Source of the DNA: Rhodobacteraceae bacterium IMCC1909
GTDB taxonomy: Bacteria; Pseudomonadota; Alphaproteobacteria; Rhodobacterales; Rhodobacteraceae
Direction: 5' to 3'
NCBI GenBank assembly: GCA_030704425.1
Contig: JAPDHM010000001.1
Span: 1,116,001 to 1,180,000 of the forward strand
DNA length: 64,000 nucleotides
This document shows, piece after piece, positions 1-10,138 of the stretch. The notes beneath the pieces were generated by a model that did no database searches, was not told the DNA's origin, and was given only the letters and a program-made list of their open reading frames with translations. Positions within the stretch are counted from its first letter, which is position 1; each line of letters opens with the position of its first letter. A program made the translations under genes and the position numbers.

Positions 1-8
1 AAAAGTAG

Positions 9-60
9 CTCTTTCCTTTCGCCGCGCCGCAGTATAGGCGGCGCGGTGAGCAAGGAAGAG
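9..60 (+). promoter_or_regulatory. typA leader hairpin that covers the ribosome binding site
   Basis: The leader can form a two-part hairpin. The inner stem pairs CCGCGCCGC (22-30) with GCGGCGCGG (38-46) without mismatch around a 7-base loop. The outer stem pairs CTCTTTCCTT (9-18) with AAGGAAGAG (52-60), with one bulged T at 14. The outer 3' strand is the purine-rich Shine-Dalgarno sequence ahead of the ATG at 68, so the fold would block ribosome access. The base pairing is read directly. A role in temperature-dependent translation is inference, prompted by the fact that BipA/TypA matters for growth in the cold. Confidence 0.5.
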
Positions 61-67
61 GCACCTA

Positions 68-1885
68 ATGGACCTTCGTAATATCGCGATCATCGCACAC
101 GTTGACCACGGCAAAACCACTTTGGTGGATGAGCTGTTAAAGCAATCCGGCACCTACCGGGAAAATCAAGCCACGACCGAACGGGCCATGGACAGCAATG
201 ACTTGGAACGAGAGCGGGGCATCACCATTCTGGCCAAGGCGACATCGGTAGTATGGCACGGCACGCGGATCAACATCGTTGACACGCCAGGTCACGCGGA
301 TTTCGGCGGCGAGGTGGAACGCATCCTGTCTATGGTGGACGGAGTCGTCTTGTTGGTGGACGCGGCAGAAGGCCCAATGCCTCAGACGAAATTTGTCACC
401 TCCAAAGCGCTGGCGCTTGGCCTGAACCCGATTGTCGTGGTCAATAAAGTGGACAAGCCCGATGGTGAACCTGACCGCGCCCTAGATGAGTGTTTTGATC
501 TCTTTGCGTCACTGGATGCCAATGAGCAGCAATTGGACTTCCCGGTTCTCTATGCCTCTGGTCGAGCTGGCTGGGCAGATGAGGAGCTGGACGGGCCGCG
601 TAAGGATCTTTCCGCTTTGTTCGAGTTGATCGTGCGCCATGTGCAATCCCCCAAACAGGCAGAAAAAGCCCATGAGCCCTTTTCCATGCTGGCGACGACG
701 CTTGGAGCGGATCCATTCATTGGCCGCATTCTGACCGGGCGGGTCGAAACGGGCCGCCTCAAAGCTGGGGACCCCGTGAAGGCCCTATCTCGGGATGGCA
801 GCAAGATTGAGCAGTTCCGCTGCACAAAAATTCTCGCATTCCGCGGCCTGTCGCAGACTGCGATTGATGAGGCCGTGGCGGGCGATATCGTGTCGCTGGC
901 TGGCATGACCAAAGCCACCGTTGCAGACACCATCTGCGCACCTGAAATAAACGAGGCCCTGCCCTCATTGCCGATTGATCCCCCCACCATATCGGTGACC
1001 TTTGGGATCAATGACAGCCCCCTCGCCGGCCGTGACGGTAAAAAAGTTCAAAGCCGGGTGATCCGCAAGCGTTTGATGGAAGAAGCGGAAACCAATGTAG
1101 CGATCCGCGTGACAGATACGCCAAGCGGCGAGGCCTTTGAGGTCGCCGGCCGCGGCGAGTTGCAAATGGGTGTTCTGATCGAGAACATGCGCCGTGAAGG
1201 TTTTGAGCTGTCTATCAGCCGCCCACGGGTTTTGTTCAAAGAAGCGGATAGCCAGCGCCTGGAGCCCATCGAAGAAGTGACCGTCGATGTGGATGAAGAA
1301 TATTCTGGTGTTGTGATTGAAAAGCTGACCGGCTTTCGCAAGGGTGACTTGGTAGAGATGAAATCCGCAGGGGCCGGCAAGACGCGCATCATCGCGCATG
1401 TGCCGTCACGCGGCCTGATCGGCTATCAAGGCGAATTCATGACCGACACCCGCGGCAACGGCGTTTTGAACCGCGTATTTCACACCTGGGCTCCTCACAA
1501 AGGTGCGATCCCAGGCCGTCGAGCTGGCGTTTTGATCTCCATGGAGAATGGGGTCTCTGTGCCCTATGCGATCTTTAACCTTGAAGATCGCGGCAAATTC
1601 TTCATCGGCAGCCAAGAGGATGTCTACCAAGGCATGATTATCGGCGAGCACAACCGCGAAAACGATCTTGAGGTGAATCCGCTTAAAGGCAAGAAATTGA
1701 CGAACGTGCGGGCCAGCGGAACGGATGAAGCGGTGCGCCTGACCACGCCTGTCAAAATGTCATTGGAAGAGGCGATTGCATATATCGACAATGATGAGCT
1801 GGTGGAAGTCACGCCGAATGCCATTCGTCTGCGTAAGATCCACCTCGATCCGCATGAGCGCAAACGCGCCTCACGCAGCGCATAA
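68..1885 (+). CDS. typA: Ribosome-binding GTPase TypA/BipA
   Basis: This is a full-length 605-residue translational GTPase that binds the ribosome and supports 50S subunit assembly and growth under stress or cold. The P-loop is [10 protein letters not shown] near residue 10, followed by RGITI (switch I end), [12 protein letters not shown] (G3) and NKVD (G4). Domain II follows, then EF-G-like domains III and V and the BipA-specific C-terminal domain with [11 protein letters not shown]. The ATG follows an AGGAAGAGG ribosome site that is itself base-paired in the leader. It is a single gene ended by a strong terminator. Confidence 0.98.
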   Translation: MDLRNIAIIAHVDHGKTTLVDELLKQSGTYRENQATTERAMDSNDLERERGITILAKATSVVWHGTRINIVDTPGHADFGGEVERILSMVDGVVLLVDAAEGPMPQTKFVTSKALALGLNPIVVVNKVDKPDGEPDRALDECFDLFASLDANEQQLDFPVLYASGRAGWADEELDGPRKDLSALFELIVRHVQSPKQAEKAHEPFSMLATTLGADPFIGRILTGRVETGRLKAGDPVKALSRDGSKIEQFRCTKILAFRGLSQTAIDEAVAGDIVSLAGMTKATVADTICAPEINEALPSLPIDPPTISVTFGINDSPLAGRDGKKVQSRVIRKRLMEEAETNVAIRVTDTPSGEAFEVAGRGELQMGVLIENMRREGFELSISRPRVLFKEADSQRLEPIEEVTVDVDEEYSGVVIEKLTGFRKGDLVEMKSAGAGKTRIIAHVPSRGLIGYQGEFMTDTRGNGVLNRVFHTWAPHKGAIPGRRAGVLISMENGVSVPYAIFNLEDRGKFFIGSQEDVYQGMIIGEHNRENDLEVNPLKGKKLTNVRASGTDEAVRLTTPVKMSLEEAIAYIDNDELVEVTPNAIRLRKIHLDPHERKRASRSA

Positions 1886-1890
1886 ATAGC

Positions 1891-1926
1891 AAAAAGGGAT
1901 GCAGAGTTTCATCTGCATCCCTTTTT
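1891..1926. terminator. Bidirectional intrinsic terminator
   Basis: A perfect 10-bp stem, GGGATGCAGA (1896-1905) with TCTGCATCCC (1912-1921), has a 6-base loop and is flanked by AAAAA and TTTTT. It ends typA on the plus strand. The A-run becomes a U-run on the other strand, so it also serves the leftward gene that stops at 1959. Confidence 0.9.
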
Positions 1927-1958
1927 ATTCTTTAGCCTATACCCAGTTCAATCCGCGA

Positions 1959-2249
1959 TCAGTCGATGGTTTCCACAATCATCAATGAGCGTTGAAACCC
2001 GCCCTCTCCCAATTTAATTGCCGCTTGATAACCCTCGGAGTGGTAGCAATCATGCGCGGCCTGTAGGCTGGGGAACTGCGCTACGACATTGCGCGTATGA
2101 TCCGGTCCTTCCAATTGCTCATAGGCACCACCGCGGGCCAAAAACACTCCGCCGTATGAGGCAATGACGGGCGTGGCGGCGCTGGCGTAGGCGGCAAGTT
2201 TTTCCGCATCCAAAACGTTGACATGGGCGATCCAGAGAGCTTTTGGCAT
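1959..2249 (-). CDS. DUF1330 family protein
   Basis: A 96-residue protein of the DUF1330 family, a small ferredoxin-like (dimeric alpha+beta barrel) fold of unknown biochemical role. Typical family features are the N-terminal MPKALWIAHVNVLD strand, the FLARGGAYEQLEG segment and the final EGGFQRSLMIVE. It starts 7 bases after alaS stops. Its ribosome site AGGAG lies in the last sense codons of alaS, so the two are probably co-transcribed and translationally coupled. The function is not predictable from sequence. Confidence 0.85.
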   Translation of the reverse strand: MPKALWIAHVNVLDAEKLAAYASAATPVIASYGGVFLARGGAYEQLEGPDHTRNVVAQFPSLQAAHDCYHSEGYQAAIKLGEGGFQRSLMIVETID

Positions 2250-2255
2250 CTTTTC

Positions 2256-4916
2256 TTACTCCTCTAAGAGTGTTTTGACGGCTAAAATTGCGGCGTCTGA
2301 GTCTTGGGTCGATTTTGCGCCACCCTGGGCCATATCAGCCCGGCCACCGCCGCCCTTGCCGCCAAGGGTTGCAACAACCGATTTAACGATATCCACCGCA
2401 GAGATTTGCTCAGTCAAATCACCCGTGACGCCCGCGGCCACCGCGGCCTTGCCATCTGTATCCGCGATCAGCAAGACCACACCGGAGCCCATCTTTGCTT
2501 TATGCGCATCCACCAAAGCTGGCAAATCGCGGCCCGTTACCCCTTGCAAAACCTGCGCAAGGAAGGCCTTTCCACCGATGGAAATCGGATCTGCAGCCGC
2601 GGCCTCTGCGCCACCAGACAGTGCAAGCTCGCGGCGCAGGCTGGCCACTTCGTTCTGCAAAGCTTTGCGCTCTTCGAGAATCTGTTGCGCGCGGTCGACG
2701 ATCTCTGTCGGCTGGACTTTCAAAGTATTCGCAGCCGCGGCCATTGCAGCCATTTGTTGTTGAATGTGATGTTCTGCGCCCACTCCGGTCAGCGCCTCAA
2801 TGCGCCGCACCCCAGCCGAGGAGGCCCCATCGCTCAGCAAGACAAACCCGCCGATATCGCCAGTTTGCCGCACATGGGTGCCGCCGCAAAGCTCCAAGCT
2901 GTAGGTGTCTTGCCCCGATCCTTTGCCAGAGCCGGGCAAATGCCCCATAGAAACCACCCGAACCTCATCGCCATATTTTTCTCCAAACAGCGCTTGAGCC
3001 CCGAGGGCACGCGCATCGTCAGGTGTCATAATGCGAGTCTCAACCGTGCTGTTTTGCCGGATGAAAGCGTTTACTTCGCTTTGCACCTGTCGCAACTGCG
3101 CGGCCGTAAGCGCTTGCCCATGGCTGAAGTCAAACCGTAGGCGGTCATCTGCGTTCAGTGAACCGCGTTGCGCCACATGATCACCCAGTGCCCGGCGCAG
3201 AGCTTCATGCAACAGATGGGTTGCGGAATGATTCGCACGAATACGCGCGCGGCGCTCCGACGCGACCACGAGCTCAGCGGCATGCCCCATTTCAACAAAG
3301 CCTTTCGTGACTTTGGCCATGTGAATTAACAGATCCGCAGTTTTGCGGCAATCGGTGACCTCAAGAATGCCACTCTCTGTTACGATCTCTCCACGGTCAC
3401 CAATTTGACCGCCGCTTTCCGCATAGAAAGGCGTTTGGTTGAGTACAATTTGCACAACAGCGCCCGCGTCTGCACGGTCCACTTGCCCGCCATCCTGCAC
3501 GAGGGCCACGATCTGACCTTCAGCTTGTTCGGTGTCATAGCCCAGAAAATCTGTCGCGCCATGGTTGTCCAGCACGTCAAACCAAATCGTATCATCGGCC
3601 ATTTCACCCGAGCCTGCCCAAGCGGCACGGGCTTTGGCTTTTTGAGCGGCCATCGCGCTGTCAAAGCCATCCGTATCGACCGAGAGGCCTTTTTCGCGTA
3701 GAGCATCTTGCGTCAGGTCAAGTGGAAAGCCGAACGTGTCATAGAGCTTAAAGGCGGTGGCGCCAGGCAAGGCGCCGCCCTTCGGCAGATCACCAACTTC
3801 ATCTTCCAACAGGCGCAAACCGCGGTCCAAAGTGGTGCGGAAACGAGTTTCCTCCTGCAGCAAAGTTTCTTCAATCATCGATTGGGCCTGAACCAATTCA
3901 GGATAGGCCGCCCCCATTTGCTGGACCAAAGCCGGCACCAAGCGATGCATCAATGGATCCGCTGCGCCGATCAAATGCGCATGACGCATTGCACGGCGCA
4001 TGATCCGCCGCAGCACGTAGCCACGCCCATCCTTGGAGGGTAAAACCCCGTCGGCAATCAGAAAGGATGTCGAGCGCAGGTGATCTGCAATCACCCGGTG
4101 GTGGGTCTTGTGCGGGCCGTCCGGATCAGAAGAGGTCGCCTGCGCTGAGGCCTCAATCAGATTGCGCACCAAATCCGTGGCGTAATTGTCATTCGTGCCT
4201 TGCAACAATGCAGCAACCCGCTCGATGCCCATGCCGGTGTCGATAGATTGTGCAGCCAATGCTTTGCGCGTGCCGTCTTCAAACTGCTCATATTGCATAA
4301 AGACGAGGTTCCAGATTTCGACAAATCGGTCACCATCTTCATCCGGGCTGCCGGGGGGGCCGCCCCAGATGTGATCCCCGTGATCGTAGAAAATCTCTGA
4401 GCTGGGGCCGCAAGGACCGGTTGGCCCCATCATCCAAAAATTATCATCCGTGGCGATGCGGATGATTTTATCATCACTAAATCCGCCAATTTTCTTCCAA
4501 AGGGCCACGGCCTCATCATCATCATGATAGACGGTGACAACCAGTTTTTCCTCTGGAATACGAAGTTCTTTTGTGATGACTTCCCAGGCAAAGAGAATGG
4601 CCTCTTCCTTGAAATAATCCCCGAAGCTGAAATTGCCCATCATCTCAAAGAAGGTGTGATGGCGGGCGGTGTAGCCCACATTGTCCAGATCATTATGTTT
4701 GCCGCCGGCGCGCACACATTTTTGTGCGGTGGTGGCCCGCGTATAATCGCGCGTTTCAACGCCCGTGAAGAGGTTTTTGAATTGCACCATACCTGAGTTG
4801 GCAAACATCAGTGTGGGATCATTGCGCGGCACCAAGGGGCTAGATGGCAAAACGCGATGACCCTGGCGATCAAAATAGTTCAAAAACGTGGAGCGGATAT
4901 CATTGAGCGTGGGCAT
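2256..4916 (-). CDS. alaS: Alanyl-tRNA synthetase
   Basis: An 886-residue cytoplasmic enzyme that charges tRNA-Ala. I chose the ATG at 4916 (protein start [15 protein letters not shown]), which matches the family N-terminus; an in-frame ATG 24 codons upstream gives an unsupported extension. The class II catalytic core includes [13 protein letters not shown] and [14 protein letters not shown]. The editing domain carries the zinc and active-site motifs NHSATHLLH and [12 protein letters not shown] glycine-rich C-Ala domain ends with [15 protein letters not shown]. It lies downstream of recA, separated by a terminator, and upstream of the DUF1330 gene. Confidence 0.98.
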   Translation of the reverse strand: MPTLNDIRSTFLNYFDRQGHRVLPSSPLVPRNDPTLMFANSGMVQFKNLFTGVETRDYTRATTAQKCVRAGGKHNDLDNVGYTARHHTFFEMMGNFSFGDYFKEEAILFAWEVITKELRIPEEKLVVTVYHDDDEAVALWKKIGGFSDDKIIRIATDDNFWMMGPTGPCGPSSEIFYDHGDHIWGGPPGSPDEDGDRFVEIWNLVFMQYEQFEDGTRKALAAQSIDTGMGIERVAALLQGTNDNYATDLVRNLIEASAQATSSDPDGPHKTHHRVIADHLRSTSFLIADGVLPSKDGRGYVLRRIMRRAMRHAHLIGAADPLMHRLVPALVQQMGAAYPELVQAQSMIEETLLQEETRFRTTLDRGLRLLEDEVGDLPKGGALPGATAFKLYDTFGFPLDLTQDALREKGLSVDTDGFDSAMAAQKAKARAAWAGSGEMADDTIWFDVLDNHGATDFLGYDTEQAEGQIVALVQDGGQVDRADAGAVVQIVLNQTPFYAESGGQIGDRGEIVTESGILEVTDCRKTADLLIHMAKVTKGFVEMGHAAELVVASERRARIRANHSATHLLHEALRRALGDHVAQRGSLNADDRLRFDFSHGQALTAAQLRQVQSEVNAFIRQNSTVETRIMTPDDARALGAQALFGEKYGDEVRVVSMGHLPGSGKGSGQDTYSLELCGGTHVRQTGDIGGFVLLSDGASSAGVRRIEALTGVGAEHHIQQQMAAMAAAANTLKVQPTEIVDRAQQILEERKALQNEVASLRRELALSGGAEAAAADPISIGGKAFLAQVLQGVTGRDLPALVDAHKAKMGSGVVLLIADTDGKAAVAAGVTGDLTEQISAVDIVKSVVATLGGKGGGGRADMAQGGAKSTQDSDAAILAVKTLLEE

Positions 4917-4991
4917 TTCTTCGCAAAAACCTTGTAAATTGGGGTTGCCCGAAGACTTACCGTTCCTTTCCACAAGTGTCCACGGCAAAGC

Positions 4992-5026
4992 AAAACACCC
5001 CGGAGCTTCCTGCGCCGGGGTGTTTT
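4992..5026 (-). terminator. Intrinsic terminator after recA
   Basis: A perfect 12-bp stem pairs AAAACACCCCGG (4992-5003) with CCGGGGTGTTTT (5015-5026), with an 11-base loop. Read leftward it ends in a U-run just beyond the recA stop at 5064 and before the alaS start at 4916. It separates the two genes. Confidence 0.85.
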
Positions 5027-5063
5027 ATCTGATTTCATCTTTCCGCCGAGGGCGCGGGGCACC

Positions 5064-6152
5064 CTAGAGGTCGATCACATTGTCCTCATCTTTTGAACTT
5101 GGCCCCTCCACATCGATAGGCCGTTCAAAATTCAACCCATGAGATTCACGAATTTTAGCTTCAATTTCATATGCCATATCTTTGTTTTCACTCAAGAAGA
5201 CTTTTGCATTCTCACGGCCTTGGCCGATACGCTCGTCACCATAGCTATACCAGCTGCCGGATTTCTCGACAAAACCGCCTTTGACACCAAGATCAATCAG
5301 CTCGCCCATTTTGGAGATGCCCTCACCATACATGATGTCAAATTCGACCTGTTTAAAGGGCGGAGCCACTTTGTTTTTCACGACTTTGACACGGGTGGCA
5401 TTGCCCACTACCTCGTCGCGATCTTTCAAAGCGCCAATCCGGCGAATATCCAATCGTACCGAAGAGTAGAATTTCAAGGCATTGCCTCCGGTTGTGGTTT
5501 CTGGGCTGCCAAACATAACGCCAATCTTCATCCGAATTTGGTTGATAAAAATAACCATACAGTTAGATTTGCTGATGCTGCCGGTCAGTTTGCGCATGGC
5601 TTGGCTCATCAACCGGGCCTGTGCGCCGACCTGTGCATCGCCCATATCACCTTCCAACTCCGATTTCGGGGTCAAAGCAGCGACAGAATCAACCACCACC
5701 ATGGAAACCGCGCCTGAGCGCACCAAAGTGTCGGTGATTTCCAAAGCCTGCTCGCCTGTGTCAGGTTGCGAGATCAGCAGCTCTTCCAGATTTACGCCAA
5801 GTTTACGCGCATAGAGTGGATCAAGCGCGTGTTCTGCATCGACAAATGCGCAGACACCGCCCTTTTTTTGTTCTTCTGCCACGCAATGCAGGGTCAAAGT
5901 TGTTTTGCCCGAAGACTCTGGGCCGTAGATCTCAATGATCCGCCCCTTGGGTAATCCGCCAATGCCAAGAGCAATATCTAGGCCGATGGAGCCGGTGGAG
6001 GTCGCCTCAATCCCGGGGATGACTGCGCCCTCGCCCAATGTCATGATTGAACCTTTGCCGAACTGACGTTCGATTTGTGCCAAAGCGCTGTCTAGCGCCT
6101 TTTGACGGTCGCCTGTTTTTGGTGCCATTGTGAGTAAATCTGCCGTTGCCAT
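5064..6152 (-). CDS. recA: Recombinase RecA
   Basis: A 362-residue DNA-strand-exchange ATPase that also triggers LexA self-cleavage. Visible motifs are Walker [11 protein letters not shown], the Walker B region [14 protein letters not shown], loop L1 [10 protein letters not shown] and loop L2 [15 protein letters not shown]. The ATG at 6152 has a clear AAGGAGC ribosome site 8 bases upstream (6161-6167). The open frame runs 52 codons further upstream but that stretch is AT-rich and unlike RecA. An SOS box lies 51 bases upstream of the start. Confidence 0.98.
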   Translation of the reverse strand: MATADLLTMAPKTGDRQKALDSALAQIERQFGKGSIMTLGEGAVIPGIEATSTGSIGLDIALGIGGLPKGRIIEIYGPESSGKTTLTLHCVAEEQKKGGVCAFVDAEHALDPLYARKLGVNLEELLISQPDTGEQALEITDTLVRSGAVSMVVVDSVAALTPKSELEGDMGDAQVGAQARLMSQAMRKLTGSISKSNCMVIFINQIRMKIGVMFGSPETTTGGNALKFYSSVRLDIRRIGALKDRDEVVGNATRVKVVKNKVAPPFKQVEFDIMYGEGISKMGELIDLGVKGGFVEKSGSWYSYGDERIGQGRENAKVFLSENKDMAYEIEAKIRESHGLNFERPIDVEGPSSKDEDNVIDL

Positions 6153-6202
6153 TGTTTCACGCTCCTTATTCCACACCCGAGACGGGGGGACAATGATGTA
6201 AT

Positions 6203-6217
6203 GTTCGCTTCTTGTTC
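6203..6217. promoter_or_regulatory. Alphaproteobacterial SOS (LexA) box of recA
   Basis: The sequence GTTC-GCTTCTT-GTTC is an exact match to GTTC-N7-GTTC, the direct-repeat LexA site known from Rhodobacter sphaeroides and Caulobacter. It lies 51-65 bases upstream of the recA ATG, a position where bound LexA would block transcription. Confidence 0.85.
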
Positions 6218-6327
6218 TTTTTATCAGACCAAAAGAAGAACAAATCAAGATTTTTCTAAAAATTTGTCCCTTATTTTTAAAAATAATCTTTAAAAATTGG
6301 TGAAACACTTATGAATTTAATAGATTA

Positions 6328-6978
6328 ATGTTGATATTTTCGCGCTATAACCTTGTTCTCCTGGCCGTGCCGAAAACGGGATCAACGGCTTTGGAAGTGG
6401 CTTTGGAACAAGAGGCCGATGGTAGATTCGGCAATCCGCCAGAAATGAAACATTTACCGCTCTACCGGTATAATTGCTTCGTGCGACCTCTGTTGCAGCT
6501 CGGCACAGGGCAGGATCCAGAAACCTTTGCGCTGATCCGTGAGCCGATTAGCTGGCTGCGCAGTTGGTATCGGTATAGGGCCCGCAATTCTAAGGCCAGA
6601 TTTCCCACTTCGACCTGTTATATCAGATTCGACCAATTTGTGCGTGAGGCGATGTTAGACGATCCCCCTCCCTATGCCCAAGTCGGTTGCTAAACGCGTT
6701 TTTTGTCACCTGGGGGCAGCGGCGGGCCCATCACGCATCTGTTTCAATATGAGCAAATGGATTTAGCCTGCAAATTCCTGGAGAACCGTTTGGAATTTGA
6801 ATTGGATCTGCCGTAGCTCAATCAAGCGGCCATCGGCCCTGCGCCGTTGGACCCCGATTTGCAAGCGCAGTATCGGCAGATCCATGCGGGCGAATTTCAA
6901 CCCTGGCAAGACGCCGTCCAGCCCGCTGATCACCACCCCATAGTCACAATTTTCATAGGTTTGCGCCAATATTGCTGA
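6328..6978 (+). pseudogene. Sulfotransferase-family gene broken by two in-frame stops
   Basis: The first 121 codons encode the start of a P-loop sulfotransferase-like protein: LLAVPKTGSTALEVAL (PAPS-binding 5'-PSB loop) and ALIREPISWLRSWYRYR (3'-PB region). A TAA at 6691-6693 interrupts the frame. The same frame continues with family-like sequence (TRFLSPGGSGGPITHLFQYE), meets a TAG at 6814-6816 and runs on to a TGA at 6976. No base was lost. Both internal stops could come from single C-to-T changes (CAA to TAA, CAG to TAG). The upstream part could still be translated, but the sulfotransferase fold would be incomplete. Confidence 0.75.
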
Positions 6979-7062
6979 GCGCCGCAAATCTGCAAGATAG
7001 CGCACCACCCAAAAACAAGCCAAGCCAGCCGCGCATATCACGATCGAGAGTGCGAGAACCAA
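6763..7062 (-). CDS. Possible small membrane-anchored protein, opposite the pseudogene
   Basis: A 99-codon frame beginning at a TTG, two codons after a stop. It starts with a clear membrane segment (LALSIVICAAGLACFWVV), then charged residues (RYLADLRRS) and a soluble tail. Codon use in the first two thirds looks like the neighbouring genes. The last third overlaps the sulfotransferase pseudogene antisense and may not be meaningful. I recognise no family. It may be the second half of a protein whose first half lies at 7066-7182. Confidence 0.3.
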   Translation of the reverse strand: MVLALSIVICAAGLACFWVVRYLADLRRSAILAQTYENCDYGVVISGLDGVLPGLKFARMDLPILRLQIGVQRRRADGRLIELRQIQFKFQTVLQEFAG

Positions 7063-7065
7063 AAG

Positions 7066-7182
7066 TCAATACCCTGTGCGCAGAAACCCAGTTAAAACAA
7101 TTAAGAAAGCAACCGAAATACAGAAACTAATGAGGGCGAAAGAATGGTGCCAGGCGTCAAATATTCGTAAAATATTTTTCAT
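7066..7182 (-). CDS. Possible 38-residue hydrophobic protein
   Basis: An ATG-started frame of 38 residues with one predicted membrane segment (SFALISFCISVAFLIVLTGF), ending in TGA at 7066-7068. It is in the same reading frame as the next hydrophobic frame (6763-7062), which resumes immediately after the TGA. The ribosome site is weak. It is either a real small membrane protein coupled to its neighbour, or the 5' part of one two-helix gene split by a stop. The 7183-7272 stretch up to rsmB is AT-rich and shows nothing else. Confidence 0.3.
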   Translation of the reverse strand: MKNILRIFDAWHHSFALISFCISVAFLIVLTGFLRTGY

Positions 7183-7272
7183 TTAAATCGTGCGCTCGTT
7201 GATAAAAATTCCAATGCGACACATACAAAAAATTGGTTAATTGAATATTAAATACCACAGCAAAGCCCGCGC

Positions 7273-8429
7273 TCAAATACCTTTCTTAAAGATAACCAAA
7301 TAGAGCCCATCCTGCGTTGCGCTGGGTAAATATTGCTCTGTACTGCAAAAGTTTAATTCCGGGAAATTTTCGCTAACAAATTGCCGCTGCCCTTGATTTT
7401 CGGCCTCAAAAATTGAGCAAGTGATTAAAGCGAGGCATCCATTTGGCGCCAAATATGTTATGGATTTGGAAATGATATCCCGTTGAAGACGCACAAATGC
7501 CTCAAGGTCCTTTGGTGTAAGGCTCCATTTACCTTCCGGAGATCGGCGCCAGGCCCCGCTGCCCGAACACGGTAAATCGCACACCACAGTCTCAAATTTT
7601 GCGGGTTTTGCCAAATCTTGCGGCGCTATAATCTCAATGTCATGCCCACCACGCGCCGCCCGCGGTGCTATTTCTGCCATACGCGCGGTTGAAATATCAT
7701 GAGCAAAGATCTTCGAGCCGCTGCGCGCTGCCAGGGCCAAGGACTTGCCACCGCCCCCAGCACAATAATCCAAAACCCGTCCATTGAGTGCAATAGCATC
7801 CGCCACCGCTTGAGACGCCGCGTCCTGCAACTCAAACCAACCCTGTTCAAAACAAGGTTGAAGCACGGCGCGGCGCGGATTGCTTAAGACGGTCAGCGCC
7901 GTATCAGAGGCCAAATTGGGGATTGTTTCAATCTCCGCCTTGGCCAATTCCGCCTGGAGCTGGGCCCGCGTCGTCTTTTGTAAGTTTACCCTCAGCGTAA
8001 TTGGCGCGCGATGTCGCAGGACCGCGCCAATCTTTGCAGTTTGCTCAGCGCCATATTGCTGGATTAAAAGATCGATCACCCATTCTTGCAGATCCAAACG
8101 ATCGCGGTCTGAGGGAAGCGGCGTGACATCGTCAGCACACAATGCCGCTGGCGCATGCGCTATTCCAGTAAAAAATTCATTTGGATCTTCGCCATTGGCA
8201 CGCAGCGTCCCAATGGCCCAGGCACGCGCAGATTGCGGCGCCGGCCAGGCACCAGCTGATCGGCGGCAGCGCAGCGCTTGAAAGACCAAATCGCGCAATG
8301 CAGCCCGATCTTTTGACCCTGCGAAACGATTGCCCCGCGCCCAATTGGTCAGAGCCTTTTCTGCCGGAACCCCAGATAGAATAGCCTCGAGTATATCAAT
8401 CTGTGCCGCAACGCGGGCGCCGGGTGTCA

Positions 8430-8430
<1 letters not shown>
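7273..8430 (-). CDS. rsmB: rRNA cytosine-C5 methyltransferase, RsmB family
   Basis: A 385-residue protein with an N-terminal NusB-like RNA-binding region (about residues 1-130) and a C-terminal SAM-dependent methyltransferase fold. The two catalytic cysteines typical of m5C RNA methyltransferases are visible in DLPCSGSGAWRR and LITCSIFEAENQ; the SAM-binding loop is LDYCAGGGGKSLALA. The likely substrate is 16S rRNA. Its ATG shares one base with the guaB stop (TGATG), so it is translationally coupled to guaB. It could be a paralogue within the NOL1/NOP2/Sun family with another target. Confidence 0.88.

Positions 8431-10138
<1,708 letters not shown>

Noticed and set aside
4917-4988. A 24-residue extension of AlaS
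   Set aside because: The family begins at MPTLNDIRS; the extension reads like leader sequence.
5139-5717. A 192-codon plus-strand frame inside recA
   Set aside because: A shadow of recA with no family features. The same holds for other long antisense frames within guaB, alaS, sufD, the dehydrogenases and cysS.
6153-6308. A 52-residue extension of RecA
   Set aside because: It contains the SOS box and promoter region and is unlike RecA; the ATG at 6152 has a good ribosome site.
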